From: Alphaproteobacteria bacterium
Lineage (GTDB): Bacteria; Pseudomonadota; Alphaproteobacteria; Rhizobiales; Hyphomicrobiaceae
Assembly (NCBI GenBank): GCA_019137195.1
Contig: JAGVSR010000132.1
Location: 1 to 54,116 of the forward strand
Length of the DNA stretch: 54,116 bases
Direction: 5' to 3'
Shown here piece by piece: positions 44,061 through 51,433 of this stretch. Each line of letters begins with the position of its first letter. The stretch's first letter is position 1. The notes below the pieces were generated by a model. It made no database searches. It was not told the DNA's origin and saw only the letters and a program-made list of their open reading frames with translations. The position numbers were made by a program, and so were the translations under genes.

Positions 44061-44318
44061 ATGCCGTTGATCGCTCGTCTCGGCGACACGTCCACCCACG
44101 GCGGCGCCATCGTCACCAGCGCCTCGAAGAGCCTGTGCGAGGGCGCGCTGATTGCACGCCACACCGACATCCTCGACTGCCCGATCCACGGGCCGAACCC
44201 TATTGTCGAGCACTCGGGCAAGATGCTGTGTGAAGGGCTGTTCGTGGCCCGTCACGGTGACGCGACAGCCTGCGGCGCGACTCTCATCTCAGGCGCAACC
44301 AAGAGCTACGACGAATGA
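44061..44318 (+). CDS. PAAR-like spike tip protein
   Basis: 85 aa, ATG at 44061. Spike tip that sharpens the central needle. PAAR-type repeats: LIARLGDTSTHGGAIVTSAS, IARHTDILDCPIHGPNPIVE, HSGKMLCEGLFVARHGDATA, with His and Cys suited to a metal site. The stop overlaps the next ATG. Confidence 0.9.
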   Translation: MPLIARLGDTSTHGGAIVTSASKSLCEGALIARHTDILDCPIHGPNPIVEHSGKMLCEGLFVARHGDATACGATLISGATKSYDE

Positions 44319-44800
44319 GCGCCCTCTATGTCGACCTCGCGCACGTCCAGGATTCCGAGGGCATGTTCGATCTCGTGATCGACGCCGGAAACCGCGACCT
44401 GCTCACGACTGACGGGCTCGAAAGCGCGTTCTTGGTGTCGCTGTTCTCCGACCGCCGCGCGGCGGCGGACGAGGTCGCCGACCCGATGGAGCGCCGCGGC
44501 TGGCTCGGCAACGCGTCGGCCGAGGTGCCTGGCGACAACTACGGCTCCGGCTACTGGCTCTACGAGCAGCGCCGCCTCACGCAAGCGGTTGCGACCGGGG
44601 TCCGCCACGAGACCGAGGACGCGCTCGGGTGGATGCTCGATCTCGCCCTCGCTCGCGAGGTCACCGCTGCCACGGAGATAGTGCCCGACAAGCGGCGCCT
44701 CGTGATCAGGGTTGAAACCACCGAGCCGGACGGCGGCGTGACCAGCCGCGCTTACGTTCTCGCCGACGCGACGCGCCAGGGCGCGTTCGTCCGGCTTTAG
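44315..44800 (+). CDS. baseplate wedge protein (Mu gp46-like)
   Basis: 161 aa, ATG at 44315. LVIDAGNRDLLTTDGLESAF, RRAAADEVADPMERRGWLGN and YWLYEQRRLTQAVATGVRHE are the Phage_GP46 signature. Wedge part that links the hub to the J protein. Order gp46-J-gp48 matches Mu and other contractile tails. Confidence 0.92.
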   Translation: MSALYVDLAHVQDSEGMFDLVIDAGNRDLLTTDGLESAFLVSLFSDRRAAADEVADPMERRGWLGNASAEVPGDNYGSGYWLYEQRRLTQAVATGVRHETEDALGWMLDLALAREVTAATEIVPDKRRLVIRVETTEPDGGVTSRAYVLADATRQGAFVRL

Positions 44801-44821
44801 CCTGCAGCCCGAGGGGACCCG

Positions 44822-46162
44822 ATGCCGCTGATCATTCCCGAGCGCACGGCCGTCGTGCGGACGCTGCAGAGCTACGTCCGAATGTTCCTGCCCGAGCTCG
44901 ACCCGACGGTGACGACGCGGCGCGGTTTCATCGGCGGGCTCGTGAAGTCGCTCGGCGGCGCGCTCCACGACTGGCACATGGCGCTGAAGCGCTACGCCGA
45001 CCGTGAGCCGTTTCCGCAGACGGCGACAGGCGGCTTCCTGCGCGAGGGCTGGTGGCGGCAGATCACGAAGCTCGACCCGAACCCGGCGGCGCCCGCTCGT
45101 GGCCGCGTGGTGTTCACGGGAACGCCCGGCACGTCCGTGCTTTCTGGCCAGGGGCTCACGGCTGGCGCCATCAGCTACACCGTCGACACGTCGGTCTCGG
45201 TCATCGCGCGCACGCTGACCGCGTCGTCGCTGACCCGCTCGGGCTCCAAGGCGATCTTCGAGACGCCGGATCCGCATGACCTCGCCACCGGCATGACGGT
45301 GACCATCAGCGGCGCCTCGCTCGCGGCCTACAACGGAACGGTCACGATCGAGGTCACGGCCGCGAACGAGTTCACGTATCCGATCAGCGGCACGCCCGTC
45401 TCGCCCGCGGTCGGCACCTGCGTCGCGGCCGGCGTGTGGGGCACGACCGACGTCACCGCCACGACGCTCGGCCCGGCCACGAACCTCGATTCCGCAAGCA
45501 CGCTCAATCTCTCCTCGCCGCCCGTGGGCGTCAATTCGACCGCCATCGTCACCTTCGGCGCGCTCGGCGGCGGCACCGATGCCGAGGGCGAGGAGAGCTA
45601 CCGCGAGCGTATCCTCGAGGCGCTCGGCTCAGATTTCGGCACTTTCACCGGCGACGAGATCGAGATCCTGGCCAAGACGGTGCCGGGCGTGACACGTGTG
45701 TTCGTGCGTAAAGCGACGCTCGGCGGCACCAACGGTGTGCTCGAGGGGCAGGTCAAGATTGCCTTCCTGCGCGACGGTGACGCTAACCCGATCCCGTCCG
45801 CCTCCGAGGTGTCGCGGGTCAAGGCGTTGCTCGTCGCCGAAATCATGCCGGCACATACTGCCGAGGAGGATCTGATCGTCGAGGCGCCGGTGAGGAAAAA
45901 TGTCGACTTTCACATTGCCTCGCTGTCGCCCGATACGCCGTCGATGCGCGCCGCCATCATGGCCAGCCTCGAGCAGCTGTTCGCCGAGGGCGTGATGTTC
46001 GCGACCACCATCTCCGAGGACGACTACCGCTGCGCCATTCGAGACACGTACGACCTCGAGACGCGGACGCGGCTGCGCTCATTCTCGCTGTCATCGCCGG
46101 CCGGCGACATCACTGTCGCCGCCAACGAAATGCCGTTCCTCGGCATCATCACCTGGCTCTAG
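44822..46162 (+). CDS. baseplate J-like wedge protein
   Basis: 446 aa, ATG at 44822. Baseplate_J family: WWRQITKLDPNPAAPARGRV, VFTGTPGTSVLSGQGLTAG, TDAEGEESYRERILEALGSD, GVTRVFVRKATLGGTNGVLE and AEIMPAHTAEEDLIVEAPVR. Connects wedges of the baseplate rim. No insertion in the core. Confidence 0.94.
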   Translation: MPLIIPERTAVVRTLQSYVRMFLPELDPTVTTRRGFIGGLVKSLGGALHDWHMALKRYADREPFPQTATGGFLREGWWRQITKLDPNPAAPARGRVVFTGTPGTSVLSGQGLTAGAISYTVDTSVSVIARTLTASSLTRSGSKAIFETPDPHDLATGMTVTISGASLAAYNGTVTIEVTAANEFTYPISGTPVSPAVGTCVAAGVWGTTDVTATTLGPATNLDSASTLNLSSPPVGVNSTAIVTFGALGGGTDAEGEESYRERILEALGSDFGTFTGDEIEILAKTVPGVTRVFVRKATLGGTNGVLEGQVKIAFLRDGDANPIPSASEVSRVKALLVAEIMPAHTAEEDLIVEAPVRKNVDFHIASLSPDTPSMRAAIMASLEQLFAEGVMFATTISEDDYRCAIRDTYDLETRTRLRSFSLSSPAGDITVAANEMPFLGIITWL

Positions 46163-46177
46163 CGGGACAGCCACGCC

Positions 46178-46852
46178 ATGAGCAGCTGCCAATTTCTGAA
46201 CCCCACGGGCCGCGAGCAGGAGACGCTTGAGCGGCACCTGCCGGGCGGTATCGCCTGGGACGCGTGGCGCACGCCGGGCAAGGTCGCCTACCGCCTGATG
46301 CAGGCGCTGGCAAAGCCGTTCGCGGACGCCTCGGCTGCGCTGTGCCGGCTCGTGCTCGAGCTGTCGCCCTACACGACCGATGAACTGCTCCCAGAGTGGG
46401 AGCGCGCGCTCTCTCTGCCGGACGCCTGCCTGCCGCCCGTGACGACGCTCGACGAGCGTCGCGCGCGGCTCGTGTTCCGGCTGCAGCGCCGCCGCTGGAC
46501 AACGGTGCAGGACTGGTACGACCTCGCCACGCTGTTCGGCCTTCGCGTCAGGATCACCCCCGGCTGGCTCGTGCAAAAGCCCGCGCTTTACGCCTTCACC
46601 TATCCGAAGCGCTACGACATCTTCCCCAAGCTCGGCCGCTTCCGCGTCTACATCAACGTCGATGGGTTTCGACCCGGCGGTTACCCCTACGGCGACGGCA
46701 CGGCCGGGCCCGGCTACCCGATCCCCTACGGAGACGCAACCGATTCCGACCGCTTCCGCTGCATCATCGAGCGCGTGCGCCCGGCCAACGTGGTCGTGGT
46801 CTGGAACGCACCTATCCATCTCTACGGCTTCCCCATCGATCCCCTGAACTAA
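46178..46852 (+). CDS. baseplate/tail protein (Mu gp48-like, DUF2313)
   Basis: 224 aa, ATG at 46178. Pattern LEHLPGGIAWDAWRTPG-like start, LVLELSPYTTDELLPEWERA, LPDACLPPVTTLDERRARLV, FRLQRRRWTTVQDWYDLATL, typical of the DUF2313 group at the baseplate edge, where tail fibres attach. Directly followed by the first fibre. Confidence 0.9.
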   Translation: MSSCQFLNPTGREQETLERHLPGGIAWDAWRTPGKVAYRLMQALAKPFADASAALCRLVLELSPYTTDELLPEWERALSLPDACLPPVTTLDERRARLVFRLQRRRWTTVQDWYDLATLFGLRVRITPGWLVQKPALYAFTYPKRYDIFPKLGRFRVYINVDGFRPGGYPYGDGTAGPGYPIPYGDATDSDRFRCIIERVRPANVVVVWNAPIHLYGFPIDPLN

Positions 46853-46863
46853 AAGGCTCAGAA

Positions 46864-48051
46864 ATGCGCGATTTTGCCAACAAGATCGACAACACGGCGC
46901 CGTCGCCGAGCGGCATCCTCACGGCTGCCGAGGATATGGTCCGCTTCAACGAGCTGAAATCAGCCGTCTCGACAGCGGCGATCACGCTCGACCCCGCGGC
47001 AGGCCCCGATGCCGATCTCACAATGTTGGCGCAGGCCATGGCCCGGTACGCATCCGGCGGTCAGGTCTATGACTGTGCCGGTGCGGCCAATGCCTACACG
47101 CTGACGGGCAAGAACCTGTTTGTCGTGCCGAAGAGTCCGTTCGACGGGCAGCTCGTGCTCTTCCTGCCGTCGGCGACCAACAACAGCGCGTCGACAGCGA
47201 CCTTCGCCGGTGTCACGAAAGCGATCCGCTCGTACGCCGATACGGCCCTCGTCGGCGGCGAACTGGTTATCGAAAGGCCGACGGCCTGCGTCTACAAGGC
47301 GAGCGCAAACAGTGGCGCCGGCGCGCTGCTCGTTCTGCCGTGGGCGTTGCCGGGGAGCGCAAGCGTGCTGGCCCCCATCTACCCAGAGATCACCTCCACC
47401 AACAACGTGCTCACGTTCACGTCGACCACAGGGCAAATCGTGGTCGACGGCGGGCTGGGCTGGGTCTGGCGCGGCGCGCTGGCGTTTACCTCGGCGGCCA
47501 TCTCCGCCCCCGATCGTACTTTTGCGACTTCTGCCAGCAAGACCTATCATCTCATGTGGGACGCGCCGGGCACCGGCAATGCCAACCCTGCGGCGACCTA
47601 CCCGGCGGGCCGCTTTTCGCTCATCGACCGGACGTCGGCCAGCCCGGCCGAGACCGACAGCAGCTACGACACGACCTACGACCGTATGCTGGTCGCGAAG
47701 GTGGCGACCAACGGCTCGAACGTGCTGACCGTGACGGCCCTGAAGAACAAGGCCCGTCTCGTCCTCGACTATGCGACGGCGATACTGTCGCCGCTCGGTG
47801 AATCCTACGAGGACACCAAGGTCGGCGCCAGCATCACCGGCGGCACGGTGGTGACGCTGGACTGGAGCCGCAAGGCGCTCGGCTCTCTCACCAATGTCAC
47901 GGACATGACGACATCGCACTCCACCGTCACCAATGCGGGCGAGAGCAACTTGGGCGTCCACGTGACCTCGCGCTACAGCGCGCGGCTGTTCTCGCAATAC
48001 ACGGTCAACTCGGGCAACGGCTACGCCATCGCGGCCGCCTTCATCGCCTGA
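46864..48051 (+). CDS. tail fibre protein 1
   Basis: 395 aa, ATG at 46864. N-terminal 80 residues (KIDNTAPSPSGILTAAEDMV, RFNELKSAVSTAAITLDPAA) look like a baseplate-binding collar. The body is strand-rich, Ser/Thr/Ala-rich (TATFAGVTKAIRSYADTALV, TSTNNVLTFTSTTGQIVVDG). The C terminus (SGNGYAIAAAFIA) is a trimer-like end. Probably host recognition. The next gene is a small assembly protein. Confidence 0.75.
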   Translation: MRDFANKIDNTAPSPSGILTAAEDMVRFNELKSAVSTAAITLDPAAGPDADLTMLAQAMARYASGGQVYDCAGAANAYTLTGKNLFVVPKSPFDGQLVLFLPSATNNSASTATFAGVTKAIRSYADTALVGGELVIERPTACVYKASANSGAGALLVLPWALPGSASVLAPIYPEITSTNNVLTFTSTTGQIVVDGGLGWVWRGALAFTSAAISAPDRTFATSASKTYHLMWDAPGTGNANPAATYPAGRFSLIDRTSASPAETDSSYDTTYDRMLVAKVATNGSNVLTVTALKNKARLVLDYATAILSPLGESYEDTKVGASITGGTVVTLDWSRKALGSLTNVTDMTTSHSTVTNAGESNLGVHVTSRYSARLFSQYTVNSGNGYAIAAAFIA

Positions 48052-48068
48052 CACAGGGGAGCCATCAC

Positions 48069-48617
48069 ATGCGTGCCATTCTTGCCGACGACATTGTCGC
48101 CGGGCTTGTCTCGGGCGACATAAATGGCGGGGTCGAGATCCCGGCCGATCGCGCCGCGCTTCCGCCCGGCCGGCTGCGCTGGGACGGCGCCGAGATCATC
48201 GACGCTGCGGCGGTCACGTCGTGGTACGTCGACGCGGCCGGGCTCAAGCATCTGGCCGCCGCGCCGGGGCGCCAGGCGCTCACCTGCGCCTGGGATGCGC
48301 CGCTCCTGCAAGAGTCCGGGACGTGGCGGGTCAAGAGCCCGGTCGACCGCTTCAAGCCAATCGCCAGCGCGGCCGTGCAGGCCCATATCGATGCCGTTGC
48401 ACAGGCTCGCGACTTCGGCGACGGCGCTCTCTGCGCCTCGTATGCGGCGTCGACGAATGCGGCGTGGGCCGCCGACGCTGCCGCGTTTGTTTCTTGGCGC
48501 GATGACGTGTGGGAGGCCTGCTACGCGATCCTCGCCGATGTCGTTGCCGAGAACCGGCCGATCCCCACGCTCGAGACTGTCATCGCCGAGCTGCCTGTCA
48601 TCACCTGGCCGAGCTGA
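48069..48617 (+). CDS. tail fibre assembly-like protein, 182 aa
   Basis: ATG at 48069. The C-terminal half (AVQAHIDAVAQARDFGDGAL, CASYAASTNAAWAADAAAFV, SWRDDVWEACYAILADVVAE) resembles the tail-fibre assembly family and DUF4376-like proteins. N-terminal half beta-rich. It follows fibre 1, as assembly chaperones usually do. Confidence 0.6.
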   Translation: MRAILADDIVAGLVSGDINGGVEIPADRAALPPGRLRWDGAEIIDAAAVTSWYVDAAGLKHLAAAPGRQALTCAWDAPLLQESGTWRVKSPVDRFKPIASAAVQAHIDAVAQARDFGDGALCASYAASTNAAWAADAAAFVSWRDDVWEACYAILADVVAENRPIPTLETVIAELPVITWPS

Positions 48618-48628
48618 GGGAAAGCGCC

Positions 48629-49138
48629 ATGGGAATCATCGCGCTGATATCGACCGTGCTCGGCATGGTCGGCGGGCTCGCGCCGGATATCCTGAAGGAG
48701 TGGCGCGACTCGCGGGCCGCGAGCCGCGAGCGCGAATTTCTCGAATTGCAGAACCGCCTGCAGCTCGAGCGCGCGCGGCTCGAGATCGACGCCCGCGTCG
48801 AGGAAAGTAACAATGCCATAACGGCGCAGGAGGTTGCCGCGCTGCGCGAGCACCTGACGGCCATCATCGAGGCGCAGGCCAAGCCGACTGGCATCGCCTG
48901 GATCGACGGGTTCAACGCCGTACTGCGGCCGCTCGCGGCGACGCTGATCCTCGGCTTGTTCCTGTTCACGAGCGGGCTCTACGTCGTCGCCGCGCTCAAG
49001 GGCTATTCCGCCGGCAACGTCGCCTCGCTCGCCGACGTCGCCGACGCGATCTGGAACCAGAGCCAGCTCGGCTTTGCGTTCGAGGCCGTGCTCGGCTTCC
49101 TGTTCGGCGCGCGGCAGGTGCGAAAGGCGGCGGGCTAG
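48629..49138 (+). CDS. holin family protein (GTA_holin_3TM-like)
   Basis: 169 aa, ATG at 48629. Membrane segments: an N-terminal one (IIALISTVLGMVGGLAPDIL), LRPLAATLILGLFLFTSGLY (about 102-122) and a weak one near the end (FAFEAVLGFLFGA). Between them a charged coil (REREFLELQNRLQLERARLE). This matches the holins of gene transfer agents and alphaproteobacterial phages. It makes holes for the endolysin next door. Confidence 0.75.
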   Translation: MGIIALISTVLGMVGGLAPDILKEWRDSRAASREREFLELQNRLQLERARLEIDARVEESNNAITAQEVAALREHLTAIIEAQAKPTGIAWIDGFNAVLRPLAATLILGLFLFTSGLYVVAALKGYSAGNVASLADVADAIWNQSQLGFAFEAVLGFLFGARQVRKAAG

Positions 49139-49142
49139 TCTC

Positions 49143-49688
49143 GTGACAATCCCGCGCGAGGCCGTCGCTCTGATCTGGCAGGCCGAGGGCTACCACCGCA
49201 AGCTGCCGGACGGTCGCGCGGCGCCGTATCTCTGTCCGGCCAATGTGCCGACGATCGGCCTCGGATCGACGTTCTATGAGGACGGCCGCCGCGTGACGCT
49301 CGCCGACGCGCCGATCACGCGCGAGCGTGCCGAGGCGCTGTTCTGGTTCGAGGCCAACCGGCGCGAGCGCGACGTCGATCGCCTTTGCCCCGGCTTGCCG
49401 CCGCTCGCGCGCGGGGCGCTCGTCTCGTTTGCCTACAACTTCGGATCGGGGGCGCTCGCAGCCTCGACGCTGCGCCGGCTCATCAATGCGCGCCGCTATT
49501 CCGAGGTGCCGCGCGAGCTCGCGCGGTGGCGCCATGCCGCCGGCGTTGTGCAGCCGGGCCTCGTCAGGAGGCGAGCGGCCGAGGCGGATTTGTTCATGCG
49601 TGGAGTCTCTTTGCTGGGCGCGTCCGACACGCGTTCCGCGCGCTGGCCGGACGCGCCGTTCGGTTGGCAAACCACTGTCACGGGGTGA
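49143..49688 (+). CDS. endolysin, GH24 lysozyme-like, E-C-T site
   Basis: 181 aa, GTG at 49143. Cleaves peptidoglycan. Catalytic Glu15 in LIWQAEGYHRKL; the usual Asp position holds Cys31 (YLCPANVPTIGLG), followed by Thr37 at the proper distance. The Glu to Cys distance is longer than in T4 lysozyme by about seven residues. No signal or anchor segment, so holin-dependent. PE1 copy R adds ASDTRSARWPDAP at the C terminus. Confidence 0.86.
   Translation: MTIPREAVALIWQAEGYHRKLPDGRAAPYLCPANVPTIGLGSTFYEDGRRVTLADAPITRERAEALFWFEANRRERDVDRLCPGLPPLARGALVSFAYNFGSGALAASTLRRLINARRYSEVPRELARWRHAAGVVQPGLVRRRAAEADLFMRGVSLLGASDTRSARWPDAPFGWQTTVTG
49607..49656 (+). repeat. PE1 palindromic element, copy R (in frame)
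   Basis: Arms GCGCGTCCG (49618-49626) and CGGACGCGC (49648-49656), inner ACGCGTTCCGCGCG, lead-in CTCTTTGCTG. Encodes SDTRSARWPDA at the end of the endolysin. Confidence 0.9.
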
Positions 49689-49691
49689 GAC

Positions 49692-50372
49692 ATGGGACGA
49701 TTGCGGGAATTCGCGGGCGCGGTGCTGGTCGTCGCGCTCCTGTGTGTGCTGGGTGGGCTGCTCGTGCTCGCCTACGAGGTGGTGCAGCCTCTCGACGCGC
49801 CGGGCTCTTCACTTGCGTCTTCCGTCTCCCCTCCAGGGAGCCGGCCGGAAGGCGCGTCGGCTCGGGATGGCGCTGGGCCTGTCATCGTCGACGCCGAGCC
49901 CCCCGCCTCACGTGAGGTCGCCGTTCCACCCGAGCCGTTCGCCCCGCTCACGGCCGAGCCGCACGTTGTGCCCCTAGACCAGCTCGCCGCCGAGGTCGAG
50001 GCGGCGCGCGTCAACGGCGAGCCGCCGCTTACCCGCCATGCCACGGCCGACGAGCTGGCGGCCGAGAGCGATCCTTGGCTTGCGTCTTCCGTCTCCCCTC
50101 CAGGGAGCCGGCCGGAAGGCGCGAAAGACCAAGCCGCCGACCTGCCCGCCCCGCCGTGGCCGGCGGTCGATGCGACGCCCAAGCGCAAGCCGCGGCCGGC
50201 TGCGGCGCCGGCCGCGCAGAATGCGCAAGGAAGCCCGTCCGCTGCCGCCGCACCTGCCCCCGCCCCCAAGGCCGCCCCGCCCGCCAGCGGGCCGCCTCGT
50301 GGCGCCACTAGGCACAATCCCCGTGACCTGGTGCTGAGCGGTCTCGGCGGCACCCCGGCAGGCGGCGATTGA
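49692..50372 (+). CDS. spanin-like membrane protein with two PE1 copies
   Basis: 226 aa, ATG at 49692. One membrane helix (residues 7-28, FAGAVLVVALLCVLGGLLVL) and a long Pro/Ala-rich part outside, containing two identical 15-residue units LASSVSPPGSRPEGA. It lies right after the endolysin, the place of inner-membrane spanins, but no coiled coil typical of i-spanins is clear and no lipoprotein partner is seen. Spanin role is inferred from place and topology. Confidence 0.55.
   Translation: MGRLREFAGAVLVVALLCVLGGLLVLAYEVVQPLDAPGSSLASSVSPPGSRPEGASARDGAGPVIVDAEPPASREVAVPPEPFAPLTAEPHVVPLDQLAAEVEAARVNGEPPLTRHATADELAAESDPWLASSVSPPGSRPEGAKDQAADLPAPPWPAVDATPKRKPRPAAAPAAQNAQGSPSAAAAPAPAPKAAPPASGPPRGATRHNPRDLVLSGLGGTPAGGD
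49806..49855 (+). repeat. PE1 palindromic element, copy S (in frame)
   Basis: Arms GCGTCTTCCG (49815-49824) and CGGAAGGCGC (49846-49855, one wobble), inner CTCCCCTCCAGGGAG. Nearly identical to copy T in the same gene. Confidence 0.9.
50073..50122 (+). repeat. PE1 palindromic element, copy T (in frame)
   Basis: Arms GCGTCTTCCG (50082-50091) and CGGAAGGCGC (50113-50122), inner CTCCCCTCCAGGGAG. Same peptide as copy S (VSPPGSRPEGA), suggesting local duplication. Confidence 0.9.
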
Positions 50373-50410
50373 TGGAGGCCGGATCATGCTGACGACCACG
50401 AGGTTTTGCG

Positions 50411-50797
50411 ATGACCTTTCCTCCGGGGCAATGCTCGACGCCATCACCGCCGCCTGCCGAGAGCTGGAGCAACAGCGCCAGATTCGAGCTGGGGCTCCTC
50501 CTGGGCGAGATCCGCAACGAGGGCCGCCGGCATTCGGAGATCCTGCTCAGCGTCCTGGACGAGGTGCGGGATCTGCCGGGCCGCCTGGAGGAGGCGATGC
50601 AGAGCCATGCCGAGCGGCCGCAGCCGCCACCACCACGAGCCCCCGCCGCGCCAGAGCCGCGGCCGGCGTTCAAGGACTGGGCCGATCTCCTCAAGGCGGC
50701 ATGGCCCCTGGCGCTGATCGCCGCGGTGGTGGCCGGCAAGCTCACGGCGCCGGACGCCATCCCGCTCATTCGCCATCTGCTTCTCGGCGGGCCGTGA
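50411..50797 (+). CDS. small membrane protein, 128 aa, N terminus possibly frameshifted
   Basis: ATG at 50411 with GAGG upstream. Residues 25-70 (RFELGLLLGEIRNEGRRHSE, ILLSVLDEVRDLPGRLEEAM) look like a real phage protein and a C-terminal membrane helix follows (LKAAWPLALIAAVVAGKL). The first 24 residues look foreign. In the other frame, from the ATG at 50386 (strong GGAGG), residues such as MLTTTRFCDDLSSGAMLDAI read naturally. A one-base frameshift near 50470 could join them. Possible lysis-linked function. Confidence 0.5.
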   Translation: MTFPPGQCSTPSPPPAESWSNSARFELGLLLGEIRNEGRRHSEILLSVLDEVRDLPGRLEEAMQSHAERPQPPPPRAPAAPEPRPAFKDWADLLKAAWPLALIAAVVAGKLTAPDAIPLIRHLLLGGP

Positions 50798-50898
50798 TGT
50801 GCCGCGTGGTGCGGCACCTGGCAGCACGCGCGCGTAGCCACCACCGGTCGCTCGTCGTGGCGGCTCTCTGCCTTGCACCTCTCATTGCAGTCTTCTGA
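50797..50898 (+). CDS. 33-residue membrane peptide
   Basis: ATG at 50797 overlaps the previous TGA. Basic first half (VRHLAARARSHHRS) and a hydrophobic end (LVVAALCLAPLIAVF). It is probably a small membrane peptide in the lysis region. Coupling supports it; function unknown. Confidence 0.4.
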   Translation: MCRVVRHLAARARSHHRSLVVAALCLAPLIAVF

Positions 50899-50906
50899 GG
50901 GCCCCG

Positions 50907-51067
50907 ATGAGCAATCTTGACTTCTGGGCGCTCGATCTCCCCGGCGCCACGCTTGGCGCCGGTTCGCGACCCGTGCCACGCCCGAGGACCGCCGCCTGCG
51001 CCGGTCGCTCGTGCTCACGCTCGCCGTGATCATCGCCCTCTCGGGCGTTGCGGCGCTGCTTCCCTGA
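50907..51067 (+). pseudogene. small membrane gene, apparently frameshifted
   Basis: From the ATG at 50907 (MSNLDFWALDLPGATLG) the frame ends early with a low-quality tail. In the -1 frame from about 50958, FATRATPEDRRLRRSLVLTL, AVIIALSGVAALLP gives a sensible C-terminal membrane helix ending at 51067. Joining them would give about 53 aa. Either a sequencing/annotation error, decay or a programmed shift. Confidence 0.4.
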
Positions 51068-51087
51068 TCACGCGAGAGGCAGGAATT

Positions 51088-51432
51088 ATGACCAGCTTGG
51101 ACTATTGGCTAATCGACCTTGAGGCGAGCCAGGATGAGGACCTCGACCACGCCTGGCAGTGGATGGCGTCCGGCGTGCCCGTCGACCTCACCGGCGCCTC
51201 GCTGCGCATGGTGGTCAAGAAGCGCGACGGCACCGAAATCGCCGAATGGACCGATGAGAACGGCAATCTGCCGTTCCGCGGCGATCCGGCGCTGGGCACG
51301 TTCGGGCCGCTGGTTCTGGCCGCCGACCTCGCCGCGATTTCGCCCGGCGTCTACACGCACAAGTGCCTCGTCACGCTCGACGGCCGCACGACGCGCGTGT
51401 GGACCGGCATGCTCAAGATCGTGGGGGCGTGA
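51088..51432 (+). CDS. virion-associated small protein, 114 aa
   Basis: ATG at 51088 with AGGCAGGAATT in front. Beta-rich: SGVPVDLTGASLRMVVKKRD, GTEIAEWTDENGNLPFRGDP, VYTHKCLVTLDGRTTRVWTG. Such short beta proteins before fibre genes occur in other phages. It is separated by one base from the next start. Probably a fibre-base or receptor accessory. Confidence 0.6.
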   Translation: MTSLDYWLIDLEASQDEDLDHAWQWMASGVPVDLTGASLRMVVKKRDGTEIAEWTDENGNLPFRGDPALGTFGPLVLAADLAAISPGVYTHKCLVTLDGRTTRVWTGMLKIVGA

Positions 51433-51433
51433 G

